Source: Bacillota bacterium
Lineage (GTDB): Bacteria > Bacillota > Clostridia > Monoglobales > Firm-18
Length of the DNA stretch: 64,000 nucleotides
Reading direction: 5' to 3'
NCBI GenBank assembly: GCA_023228885.1
Contig: JALOAJ010000009.1
Span: 1 to 64,000 of the forward strand
Shown here: in pieces, positions 47,192 to 56,100 of the stretch
Position numbering within the stretch: position 1 is the stretch's first letter
Layout of the letters: every line of letters starts with the position of its first letter
Translations under genes and position numbers: made by a program
Notes under the pieces: generated by a model
Database searches by the model: none
What the model was told of the DNA's origin: nothing
Seen by the model: only the letters and a program-made list of their open reading frames with translations

Positions 47192-48271
47192 TTGTATAAT
47201 TATGTTTACAAATCGGCGCTTGAAAACTTGGAAAAATTTTGGAACAGAGAGAATGTTGACAGGTGTGTCCTTGCTGTTACTGCTCCGCTGACCGAAAAGC
47301 AGTACAGAAAACCGAAAAGCCTTGAGGAAAAGTGGCTTGATGCCGAGTTCATATATCAAAAGTTCAAATTTAATGTTGAAAATACATATTTCTGCGCAGA
47401 TGCCGCCCCTATGTTTTTTACCAATTTGGGACCGGGCGTGCTGTCCGCCTGTGTCGGCGGGGATTTTGTCCTTGCCGAAAATACAATCTGGTTTGATAAA
47501 AACCCTATTGTGACCGATTGGAACAATTTACCCGATATAAGGTTCTATGAGGAAAGCAAAATGTGGAAGCATATAATTCGGCTGCAAAACCGATTCTTGC
47601 ACGACAAAAACACAAATGTGTCTGTAACCGACTTAGGTGGAACCCTTGATATTATAGCATCTCTGCGGGGCACAGAAGAATTGCTGTTTGATTTATATGA
47701 TAATCCTAAGCATGTCAAGGCTTTGGTAAAGAAGGTCAACAAAATATGGTTTGACGCTTTTAACCGCCAAATTGAGCTGGTCGGTTCCACGGGACTTCCT
47801 TATAACAATTGGATGAACATACCCTCGTCTAAGCCGTGGTTTCCGCTGCAATGCGATTTTTCAGCAATGATTTCTCCTGCACAATTTGAAGAATTTGTGT
47901 TGCCGGGGCTGATAGAACAGACAAATTATATGGAGCGTTCAATTTACCATCTGGACGGATGCGGTGCAATACCTCACCTTGACATGATTCTTGATATTCC
48001 GAAGCTGACCGGCATACAATGGACTGCAGGTGCCGGTCAGCCGCCCTTATGGGCTGAATGTTGGCTGGATATGTATAAAAAAATACAAAGTAAAAAGAAA
48101 AATCTCGTTCTTTTAGACGGCCTGTCGGAACATGATAAAACCGGCGCCGAGAAGCTCATCAAAACATTAGACCCTACCGGCTTATACATAAGCGCAGGTT
48201 GCTGCAACAAAGCAGCGGCAGAAAGATTGACCGAATGTGTGTTCAGTTGGTATAAAGGAAGGAGAAAGTGA
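47192..48271 (+). CDS. Uroporphyrinogen decarboxylase-like (URO-D superfamily) protein
   Basis: 359 residues, soluble, and a paralogue of the 11142 protein: LQCDFSAMISPAQFEEF, YHLDGCGAIPHLDMIL and LTGIQWTAGAG are shared blocks. The HLDG segment again replaces the H-x-C zinc motif of corrinoid methyltransferases, and the C-terminus adds a Cys pair (SAGCCNK). TTG 47192 appears to be the start, since the frame has no other start codon before an upstream stop and a weak GGAAGC precedes it. Its stop overlaps the next gene as GTGA. Being first in a permease operon ties it to sugar use rather than heme synthesis. Substrate unknown. Confidence 0.75.
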   Translation: MYNYVYKSALENLEKFWNRENVDRCVLAVTAPLTEKQYRKPKSLEEKWLDAEFIYQKFKFNVENTYFCADAAPMFFTNLGPGVLSACVGGDFVLAENTIWFDKNPIVTDWNNLPDIRFYEESKMWKHIIRLQNRFLHDKNTNVSVTDLGGTLDIIASLRGTEELLFDLYDNPKHVKALVKKVNKIWFDAFNRQIELVGSTGLPYNNWMNIPSSKPWFPLQCDFSAMISPAQFEEFVLPGLIEQTNYMERSIYHLDGCGAIPHLDMILDIPKLTGIQWTAGAGQPPLWAECWLDMYKKIQSKKKNLVLLDGLSEHDKTGAEKLIKTLDPTGLYISAGCCNKAAAERLTECVFSWYKGRRK

Positions 48272-49191
48272 GATTTTTGAAAGCGCATCTGAAGCTTTTA
48301 TCAAAAGACATTAAAAAAAATTATAGCGCATATTTATTGGTGCTGCCCGTTATTTTATTTTATGCATACTTTTCCTATGTTCCGATGTACGGTGCGGTTA
48401 TAGCGTTTAAAGATTATAGTCCCGCCCTTGGTATAGTCAAAAGCCCGTTCGTGGGGTTAGAGCATTTTAGGAACTTCTTTTCAAGCGTCTATTTCCTAAG
48501 GGTGCTCAAAAACACGATAAACATAAGCTTAACCGGGCTGCTATTCGGCTTTCCCGCCCCAATCATATTAGCTTTGTTAATAAGCGAGCTAACAAAAAAA
48601 TGGTTTGCCAGAACAGTTCAAACGATTACATATCTGCCGCATTTTATTTCACTTGTTGTAATTTGCGGAATGATAAGCCAATTTACAACCACCGGCGGTA
48701 TAATACAAAATATATATGCCGCCGTCACCGGCAACACAATAAGTATGCTAAACGACCCTAAGCTTTTTGTTCCGATTTATGTTGTGTCGGGAATATGGCA
48801 AGAGGTCGGTTGGGGTTCCATTATCTATTTGGCGGCGCTGTCGGCGGTTGACCATGAACTCTACGAGGCTGCAACAATAGATGGAGCGGGGCGGCTAAAA
48901 CAAATTTTCGCCATAACGCTCCCTTCAATAATGCCAACGATTGTTACTTTGTTTATATTGCGCCTCGGCAGTGCGTTAAATGTCGGTCATGAAAAAATAA
49001 TATTGCTGTACAATCCCATGACATATGAAACTTCGGATGTTATTTCTTCCTTTGTATACCGGGCGGGTCTCCAAAGCTTCAAATACGATTATGCCACCGC
49101 GGTGGGGCTGTTTAATTCGGTCATAAATTTTGCAATTGTATTGTCGGCAAACTACATGAGCAAAAAAATCAACAACACAAGTTTGTGGTGA
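48268..49191 (+). CDS. Carbohydrate ABC transporter permease, LplB type
   Basis: 307 residues with six membrane helices. Family blocks are present: FSYVPMYGAVIAFKDYS, the docking loop YEAATIDGAGRLKQ, and the C-terminal KKINNTSLW. GTG 48268 has AGGAGA 5 nt upstream and overlaps the URO-D gene stop (GTGA), so translation is coupled. It resembles the 20833 permease. No solute-binding gene is in this operon; the tandem lipoproteins at 35728 and 37270, in the divergent operon, are the likely partners. The ATPase must come from elsewhere. Confidence 0.92.
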   Translation: MRFLKAHLKLLSKDIKKNYSAYLLVLPVILFYAYFSYVPMYGAVIAFKDYSPALGIVKSPFVGLEHFRNFFSSVYFLRVLKNTINISLTGLLFGFPAPIILALLISELTKKWFARTVQTITYLPHFISLVVICGMISQFTTTGGIIQNIYAAVTGNTISMLNDPKLFVPIYVVSGIWQEVGWGSIIYLAALSAVDHELYEAATIDGAGRLKQIFAITLPSIMPTIVTLFILRLGSALNVGHEKIILLYNPMTYETSDVISSFVYRAGLQSFKYDYATAVGLFNSVINFAIVLSANYMSKKINNTSLW

Positions 49192-49201
49192 AGGAGAAAA
49201 C

Positions 49202-50134
49202 ATGATTAAAAAAAGCAGTTCTCGTATAATGTTTGAAGTTTTTAACGGTGTGTTCATGACAGCGCTTGTGGCGGTAACACTATATCCTCTGCTGTATGTG
49301 ATGCTTGCTTCGTTCAGCGAGCCGGTGCGGTTTATTTCACATAAAGGCTTTCTGCTGCGCCCGCTCGGTTTTTCCACGGTGGCATACAAAAGGGCTTTTG
49401 ACCACCCTATGATTGCAAGCGGATTTAAAAACACATTTTTTATCATTATTGTCGGGGGGGCTTTAAGCGTTCTGCTTACTTCAATCGGCGCATATTTCAT
49501 GTCTCGAAAAAATCTTATGCTCCGAAAACCAATTTCATTCATGATTATTTTCACCATGTTTTTTGGAGGTGGGTTAATACCGTTCTATTTTGCAGTCAGA
49601 AACTTTACAATTTTCATCCCGTGGATTGTAAACGGCGCATTTGTCTTTAAGGCGCTAAACATTTACAACACACTATTTGCCGTTATAATTCCGGTGTGCA
49701 TCAACACATATAATCTTATCGTATTGCGGACCGGCTTTATGTCAATTCCGGACAGTATAGAGGAGTCGGCAAAAATCGATGGCGCAGGTCATCTTACGGT
49801 ACTATTTAAAATAATTATGCCGCTCGCAAAGGCGAACATTGCAGTAATAACTCTGTATTACGGTGTTGGCTACTGGAACTCATGGTTTAATGCATCAATA
49901 TTCCTTGCAGACAACACTCTACACCCTTTACAGCTTGTGTTGAGACAAATACTGCTTATCAATTCCGCCGACAGCTCAATGATTGCCGGAGTTGATGTGT
50001 CGGACAGGCTTGCAGTAGGTGAAACGATAAAATATGCAAGCATCGTTATAGCTACTGTTCCAATACTGTTTGTGTATCCGCTTTTGCAAAAATATTTTGT
50101 AAAGGGAGTGATGGTAGGGGCAGTTAAGGGATAA
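49202..50134 (+). CDS. Carbohydrate ABC transporter permease, LplC/YtcP type
   Basis: 310 residues with six membrane helices, the docking loop EESAKIDGAGHLTV, and the family C-terminus FVKGVMVGAVKG. It starts 10 bp after the LplB-type gene with a GGAGAAAAC site. Together they form the heterodimeric channel of an oligosaccharide importer. It closely resembles the 19937 protein, consistent with duplication of the transporter cassette within this locus. Confidence 0.92.
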   Translation: MIKKSSSRIMFEVFNGVFMTALVAVTLYPLLYVMLASFSEPVRFISHKGFLLRPLGFSTVAYKRAFDHPMIASGFKNTFFIIIVGGALSVLLTSIGAYFMSRKNLMLRKPISFMIIFTMFFGGGLIPFYFAVRNFTIFIPWIVNGAFVFKALNIYNTLFAVIIPVCINTYNLIVLRTGFMSIPDSIEESAKIDGAGHLTVLFKIIMPLAKANIAVITLYYGVGYWNSWFNASIFLADNTLHPLQLVLRQILLINSADSSMIAGVDVSDRLAVGETIKYASIVIATVPILFVYPLLQKYFVKGVMVGAVKG

Positions 50135-50234
50135 TATAACAAATTTGCACTTTTTATAACAAAGCGGCAATAGCGTTTTCTTAACTTAATATGTTACAAT
50201 AAGAGTAATAATAAAATATTCAAGGGGGTAAATT

Positions 50235-51710
50235 ATGTTTAAAAAAACATTCTGTTTGGCAGCGATTTTCATCTTGGCATTTCAAATCTTTACCACAGCA
50301 TCACCTGCACAGCCGATTAATCTATTGAGCAATCTACCTGTGGAATCCTCATGGGCAAGTTCGTGGAATTTCAGCGGCACAGGCGGGAGCGGCTCAATAA
50401 CGAATTTAGGTACGGCATTAACCGATGGCAAAGCAACATGGAGCGACCCAAGGCTTTATGTTTTGTTCGCCAACAACAGTGATAAAAAAGCATCTTTTGC
50501 TTATGATTTCGGCGCCCCGGAAGCAATAAACAATTTGGTCTTTTGCGGCGGTTATTGGAACAATGCTGAATATCGCGACTATTTGATATACCAAAATATC
50601 TGGCTTTATTATTGCAACGATGAAGTTCTCACAGAAGAAAGTATATGGACTCAGGTTGATTTTTTAGCTTATAAAGATACAAAAACAACGGCGGCAAATG
50701 CAACTCCTGCACAATGGCTGTCTATAACCTTTTCCGATATAACAGCCCGTCGGATAAAAATAGAAATCGGCGCAGGCGGGGGGGATTCAGGAAGCAATCC
50801 TTCCGGCTTTAGGTTATTTGAAATTGAGGCATATAGAAACCCACCGCTAGAACTGCTCGTTACCGAAACCTATGGTCAATTAAGCGCAGGGAATGCATTT
50901 AATGTTTTCCAAACTGTTAAAAACAACTCCGCCCCCAGCGCTACGGCAGTTTCGACGGTTGCCATTTTCAATAGCGATAATAAGCTGGTTGATGTAGCAA
51001 TGAGCAGCGGCACAAGCCTTTCAACCTCCGACCCCACACGAATAGGCATCGGCTTTGCGGCTTTAAATCCCGCTGTTGATTCAGACAGCTACGCCAAAAT
51101 ATTTATATGGGATGGTTTGACGAACATATTGCCGCACTTTAAGTCGCGCACATTCAGACAGTCGGACAACTTGCTGGCTGGATTAGAAATAGAAGACTCA
51201 AAGACTACCGATTGGAACTACGGGGGAACTATGCATGCCGGCACTAATCTATCCGGTAACACTATACTTACTGACGGTGACAAAACAACCGACAGGATTT
51301 ATCTTGATTATGCCTCAAACATAAACAAATCATATATCGTATATAATATCGGATGTGAGAAAGCCATAAATAATTTAGTCTTTTACGCCGGGCGTTTTGC
51401 AACCCCGCTTACCCACAACAATGGATACTATGAATGCTTAATCCCTGCTAATATCAAACTTTTTTACTGTAATACGCCCCAATTTACCGAGTGGACGGAA
51501 ATCTCCAATATACGCTCCGAAGAAACAAAGATTAGCGAAGGCATTGGCGAGGGGGGCTCTACCGCACAAGTTTTGTCTATGACTTTCCCCGAAACGCAAA
51601 TTCGCCGATTGAAAATAGAAATCGGGTCGGGGACCGGGCGCGAAGGGGGTAACAGTACCGGCTATGGTTACAGAATTTTTGAAATAGAAGCGTTTAGGCT
51701 TGCGGATTAA
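50235..51710 (+). CDS. Secreted protein with two discoidin-like domains and an internal F-x-W beta domain
   Basis: 491 residues with a signal peptide (about 1-25). Two discoidin-like domains (about 28-205, ending FRLFEIEAYR, and 310-490, ending YRIFEIEAFR) flank a ~95-residue beta domain whose end reads KIFIWDGLTNILPHFKS, the signature otherwise found at the C-termini of secreted proteins here. The discoidin domains are nearest in type to those of the SLH protein at 44234. No catalytic motif. It lies 100 bp after the permease with its own GGGGGT site and possibly its own promoter. Likely a sugar-binding surface or released protein. Confidence 0.8.
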   Translation: MFKKTFCLAAIFILAFQIFTTASPAQPINLLSNLPVESSWASSWNFSGTGGSGSITNLGTALTDGKATWSDPRLYVLFANNSDKKASFAYDFGAPEAINNLVFCGGYWNNAEYRDYLIYQNIWLYYCNDEVLTEESIWTQVDFLAYKDTKTTAANATPAQWLSITFSDITARRIKIEIGAGGGDSGSNPSGFRLFEIEAYRNPPLELLVTETYGQLSAGNAFNVFQTVKNNSAPSATAVSTVAIFNSDNKLVDVAMSSGTSLSTSDPTRIGIGFAALNPAVDSDSYAKIFIWDGLTNILPHFKSRTFRQSDNLLAGLEIEDSKTTDWNYGGTMHAGTNLSGNTILTDGDKTTDRIYLDYASNINKSYIVYNIGCEKAINNLVFYAGRFATPLTHNNGYYECLIPANIKLFYCNTPQFTEWTEISNIRSEETKISEGIGEGGSTAQVLSMTFPETQIRRLKIEIGSGTGREGGNSTGYGYRIFEIEAFRLAD

Positions 51711-51817
51711 ATCAAAAGCAAAGATGCCTAAAAGACAGGTTTTCTGCTACAAAAATTCTTATGTCGCAGCAGTATATTTTTTAGGAAATTCAACCCTTTT
51801 GTAATAATAACAATTAT

Positions 51818-51854
51818 AAATGCGGGATAGCCGAGCTATGGTTACCCCGCATTT
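51818..51854. terminator. Hairpin after the discoidin gene
   Basis: A 9-bp stem (AAATGCGGG/CCCGCATTT) with a further TAGC/GCTA pairing inside. It lies about 110 bp after the stop of the 50235 gene and directly abuts the end of an ISL3-like transposase relic. It could be a terminator for the plus-strand operon or part of the insertion-element end. Confidence 0.45.
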
Positions 51855-51999
51855 AATAATGCCTCTTTGCAATAGCTGAGTTTGGGCTGCTTAAAAAGTC
51901 GAGATACTGTTCCTTTAACGAATATGCTTTCAGTATGTTTTCCGAGGCGCATAGCATAATGTCAACCTGTTGCTTTTTCGCTATACTAATGTGCGGGTT
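51853..51999 (-). pseudogene. ISL3-like transposase C-terminal relic
   Basis: 48 codons ending in TAA read AKKQQVDIMLCASENILKAY, then SLKEQYLDFLSS and a short basic tail. This resembles the segment around the last catalytic helices of ISL3-family (DDE_Tnp_ISL3) transposases. A stop directly upstream and the lack of any start show that only a fragment remains. Confidence 0.5.
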
Positions 52000-52241
52000 T
52001 TAGATGATTTTAAGAAAGAAATAAACTGACTAAAATAGTCCGTTTTTGACTACTTTTGTTCTAACGCAACAGACAAAATAACAAAAGAAAAACCGCTATG
52101 AATTTTGAATTCATGCGGTTTATTGGTGGTGAGCCAAGGCTTTCCAAAGGCGAACTTTTGTATTTTAACCAAGTTTTTGTGATGGTAATACATTTTTAAT
52201 TTAAAATTATGATTTCAATCGCAAGTATTATCAAATAACCT
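52000..52241. other. Non-coding spacer after the transposase relic
   Basis: No gene seen. It contains an imperfect hairpin at 52090-52121 (AAACCGC/GCGGTTT arms with an ATGAATT/AATTCAT inner stem and one bulged T), followed by TTTATT, which could terminate plus-strand transcription. The rest is AT-rich without recognisable features. Confidence 0.4.
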
Positions 52242-52269
52242 CCTGCCTATCACTTTATAATTAGGCAGG
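52242..52269 (-). terminator. Hairpin downstream of the small two-gene unit
   Basis: A perfect 8-bp stem (CCTGCCTA/TAGGCAGG) with a 12-nt loop lies 30 bp after the stop of the 52299 gene on the minus strand. No strong T-run follows, so its strength is uncertain. Confidence 0.5.
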
Positions 52270-52298
52270 ACATTATTTAATGTAGTTTTGGTATTTTT

Positions 52299-52496
52299 CT
52301 ACTCCTCATTTTTTGTGCTTGTTTCCAAAGAAGTTCCACTAGAATTTTTAGTATAAGTGGTTAAATCTTGCGCACGCTGTTCAGATGACAATCCATTTTG
52401 TATAACTGGAATTTCGGGTAAAGATGTATTTGTATCAATATTATTAACGCTCGTCTCAACAATTTTTACAATATCATCAAAACTATCATTGCCCAT
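52299..52496 (-). CDS. Small acidic hypothetical protein
   Basis: 65 residues, hydrophilic, with no membrane segment and a Thr/Ser/Glu-rich C-terminus (GTSLETSTKNEE). It is preceded by a good AGGAGTT ribosome site 6 nt from the ATG, which supports it being a real gene. It starts 15 bp after the stop of the membrane protein at 52512 and is probably co-transcribed with it. Not recognised; the low-complexity tail suggests a disordered protein. Confidence 0.6.
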   Translation of the reverse strand: MGNDSFDDIVKIVETSVNNIDTNTSLPEIPVIQNGLSSEQRAQDLTTYTKNSSGTSLETSTKNEE

Positions 52497-52511
52497 ATAA
52501 GCAACTCCTTT

Positions 52512-53066
52512 CTAAAACGTGTTTGTTTTAATTATCAAACATAACACGGAAGTTATAACGGCTACAATAGCAATAAACACACCTTTTTTGTACAATCCCA
52601 TACGTTTTTCATTAATATTTCTGTTATAGTCAACTGCCTCATTATAAAGCCTAATCAATGCTACATTTATAATATCTTCATTCTTTTTCATAAGTTCATC
52701 TTTTGATATTGATGATAAATTTATATTCTTATATTGTCTTGAATACAGTATAATTGCAAAAATAATAGTGGATGTTACAATTAAAGCAGCACTAACGAAA
52801 GATAATAATATGTATGCAGTCCCAACAACATTATTGAACATACTGGGCACTAAATTCCAAATGTCTTGATAATCTAATAACGAGGTTATAAATGCCAATA
52901 ACGCTGCTGAAAGAGTTAGAAAAATACTAACTTTGGTATCTACTAAAGATGTCCTGTTAAATTCTCTTTCATATTCATTTCTGCATATATCTAAGATTAT
53001 TGTTGAAGAGGGGAAAAATGTCTTATCAGTATTTTCTTGTTTTTTAAAATTACTACTATCACTCAT
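52512..53066 (-). CDS. Three-helix membrane protein of unknown function (PycTM/SLATT-like topology)
   Basis: 184 residues. Predicted membrane helices at about 46-66 (VSIFLTLSAALLAFITSLL), 84-110 and 160-181, with a charged region between the second and third. An amphipathic EYEREFNRTSLVDTKVS segment precedes helix 1. A DTK-type motif running into a first helix is reminiscent of the PycTM/SLATT group of membrane effectors, but no cyclase, nucleotide sensor or other defence gene is adjacent, so this is only a topological resemblance. GGAGG ribosome site present. It forms a two-gene unit with the 65-residue protein downstream. Confidence 0.7.
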   Translation of the reverse strand: MSDSSNFKKQENTDKTFFPSSTIILDICRNEYEREFNRTSLVDTKVSIFLTLSAALLAFITSLLDYQDIWNLVPSMFNNVVGTAYILLSFVSAALIVTSTIIFAIILYSRQYKNINLSSISKDELMKKNEDIINVALIRLYNEAVDYNRNINEKRMGLYKKGVFIAIVAVITSVLCLIIKTNTF

Positions 53067-53176
53067 TTGTAATCGCTCCTCCGTACATATCTATAATCAA
53101 TTATAGAATAAACATGAAAAATAGTAAAGGCTATGACCCCTCACCTAAACCAAGTTTTCATCCCTCACATCCCTCA

Positions 53177-56100
53177 TTAATAGGTCTTCTTAAATATCGA
53201 AGAATTAATTATAGGTTGAAGACTCTCCACTTTATTCCATGACAACACCTTGCATGTAACATTAGACGTTTTTCCACCGCAGTCTACATCAAAAGATTTT
53301 TCACTATTTCCATAAGGAATTACCTGCTCTCTGTATAGTTTTAAATTTAAAAGTTTGTTTGTTTCAGCATCATACATCGCTAATATAATATCAATAATTT
53401 TTTCTTCTCCGTTATTAACAAAATCAATATTTGCCGTCCATGTATTTCCGTCTATGCTAAAGAAATCGTCCACAACAGTATAATCAAAATCTAAAATTTT
53501 CTCCGTCTTTGCTACGGCAAGGCTGGAGTTGTTTAATACATTTACATCATCTTCAGCTACCACCGTAACATAATATTTTGCAATACCCGACTGTGAAAAT
53601 TCGTTAATGTCAATCGGCTCGGCAAAACTGAATACTTCGTTTGCAAGCACATCGTCAAAAGTTTTTTCCAATACAACCTCACCGTCTTCGGTATCTTTAT
53701 GCACCCTGACAATCATTCTGTCAGAATCCACAGAGCCTGCATTGTGAACTACAACATTCAGCCAATATTCGTCATCATTCTTTATAAAATAAGATTCTGT
53801 AATCGAGGCATCAATTTGACCGATTATTATCGTACGGCTGTTGTCACTTTCATCAAAATCCGCAACATTTTTAGGTAGGATTTTAAAAGAAATCTCTTTT
53901 GCACCTGCAACCTCCGGTCTGTACGAGAAAGTAATGTTTTTACTATCTCCGGCTTTTAAAACTTCGTCACCACGCTCTACGGTTGCTTTTAATGTACTTC
54001 CCTCATAAATGTAAATATCATAACCTGAAATTTCTTCTTCCCCGATATTATATAATGTACAAGTGATAGGTGCAACCCCTGCCATTGTGTATATACTATC
54101 GTCATAAAAAATATTGTTTTCGGAAACAGCAAGATTATAGCTTGGAGTTATCTCTGTCACATACAAATCATTCTGTCCGCCTGTATAACTAAGCACACCA
54201 CCGTTGTCAATAATTTCAATCGGCTGCTCGGTCAGATAAGCCGCTACAAATTTACCATCGCCTTTTAATACAATGCTTGGACGTTTGACATTAAACTCAC
54301 CGTCTATCATTGTCATTTTTTCGCTCCATAAGCCGCCATTATAGCGAACTCCGCAAAGCGCATTGTAACCATCTACAGACTCAACCCAGCACAAATATAG
54401 CTCATCACCCTGTTGTGTAAATACAGGTGAAGTTTTGAAATCATCACCCGTTTCAATTTCTGTAATTTCTTCGTTGCCATTAAAACTGCTTGTTACGGTA
54501 AGCTTTCCATTTTGGTTAAAAGTAGCAAGCAAATACTCATTGTTGCAATGTGTTAGTTTATATTGCTCTACGTTGGTATCGGAGACAGGCTGCACCTTGT
54601 CGTCAGCCGTAGATACCATAAACAGCTTACCGTCACGACGGAATAAAATCAGACCTTCACTGCCATCGAAGGCTGCCTCGATTCTGCTGACCTGTCCTAT
54701 ATCAGAAACAGTCTTTGTTTCACCCCAAGAGGAGCCATCGAATATTTTGTAACAGATGTCCGTTGTTCCGATATTTCCCATCACATCGGATTCACTGTTA
54801 GTAATCCATGCCACCAAACGTTTGTTGCCATGCTCCGCAACCACAGGGGCAAAATCGGCAACAGAGTTGTTTGTCATTGCAGTTGGGGTACTCCAACCGC
54901 TTCCGTTAAAAGAGGAATAATATATTTCCGACTCTTTCATAACAGTTTTAAAATTTGTAATATTTGCGGGTAGATTAGATTTTGTTTTTTCCCACACCAA
55001 AGAAGTACCGTCAAAATAAAAGCCCGAATCCATAGTACCTGTATCATTGATAGCCTTTGGCAAGGTCCAATTTGTACCATCAAATGTGCTGTACACTAAT
55101 TTTAGAGCATCCGAATCGGCACGTTTTTCATCAAACACCGTATAAACCAATACCGGTACACCATTTATAATTTGTATTGCGGGTTGAGTGGAAACGAAAG
55201 TGTTTTGGTGAATCAGCCTTGTGTCTTTATTTGAAAGCACAGAGGAAAATAGCGATATTTTTGGCGTATCCCCAACAAATCCGCTTGGGTTTTCTAAAAA
55301 GCCTCGTCCAATCATTTGCAATTCGGCATCACTTACACTCATTAGTCCTAAACTTCTCTTATCCCAATTAGGCCATTTAAAACTACCGACCTTTTGTTCT
55401 GCTGTTGCTTCTATAATCCACAGCTTTGCTGTTGCGCGTGCACCATACTCCAGTTCAATAGTAGGTTTGAAGGATGCAGGATTGAATGTAACAGGCAGTT
55501 CAATTCCCGCTGTTCCGTAAACACCGATTAGGACTTCAGCCCAATCTCCGGCACTTGCACCAATTCCGCCTCCAAGGTCTGCCTCAGCAGCAGCGGTTAC
55601 CTTGCCGTCAAATCTTAAACTATCTTTTTTACCTATTGCACTTATTTGTGCCGAAATTCCGGCACTAAGCTTTAGCTTAATTAAAATAGGAATAGCCCCG
55701 ATAGGTGTAATAAGCATTGTTGTGTATTTATATTTAGCCAACTCACTCATCGGCATATCCTTTTCCTGTTTTGATGATGTGCTTTTGGAGTTACTGGTTG
55801 AAACACTAAAAGAACCCGTCCATTCTTCTTCGAAAAGGTTTTGAGTTGCAATATCTGTAAGCGGCACTTCAAGTTTTATACCATAGTTAACTCCTATGCT
55901 GTTTTTGCCTAACAGCTGCAACTTTCCGTTCTCCTTTGAGTTGCTAAAAGCCTTTTTCACTTCAATGATCAACTTATCATCTTTAATGGAAAAACTGGCT
56001 GTATTTTTAATGATTTTATTTATTTCTTCCGTAAAGTCTAACTTAACCGTTGTGCTTTCCGAGTCGAAAAACGGAATGCCCGTTATGGGGGTACTTTCAA

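Noticed and set aside
50172..50200. Possible promoter ahead of the discoidin gene (TACAAT at 50195-50200)
   Set aside because: No acceptable -35 box at 16-18 bp spacing, so not listed as a feature.
51711..52298. Possible tRNA or attachment site in the spacer
   Set aside because: The inverted repeats form simple hairpins; no cloverleaf or tRNA arm sequence was found.
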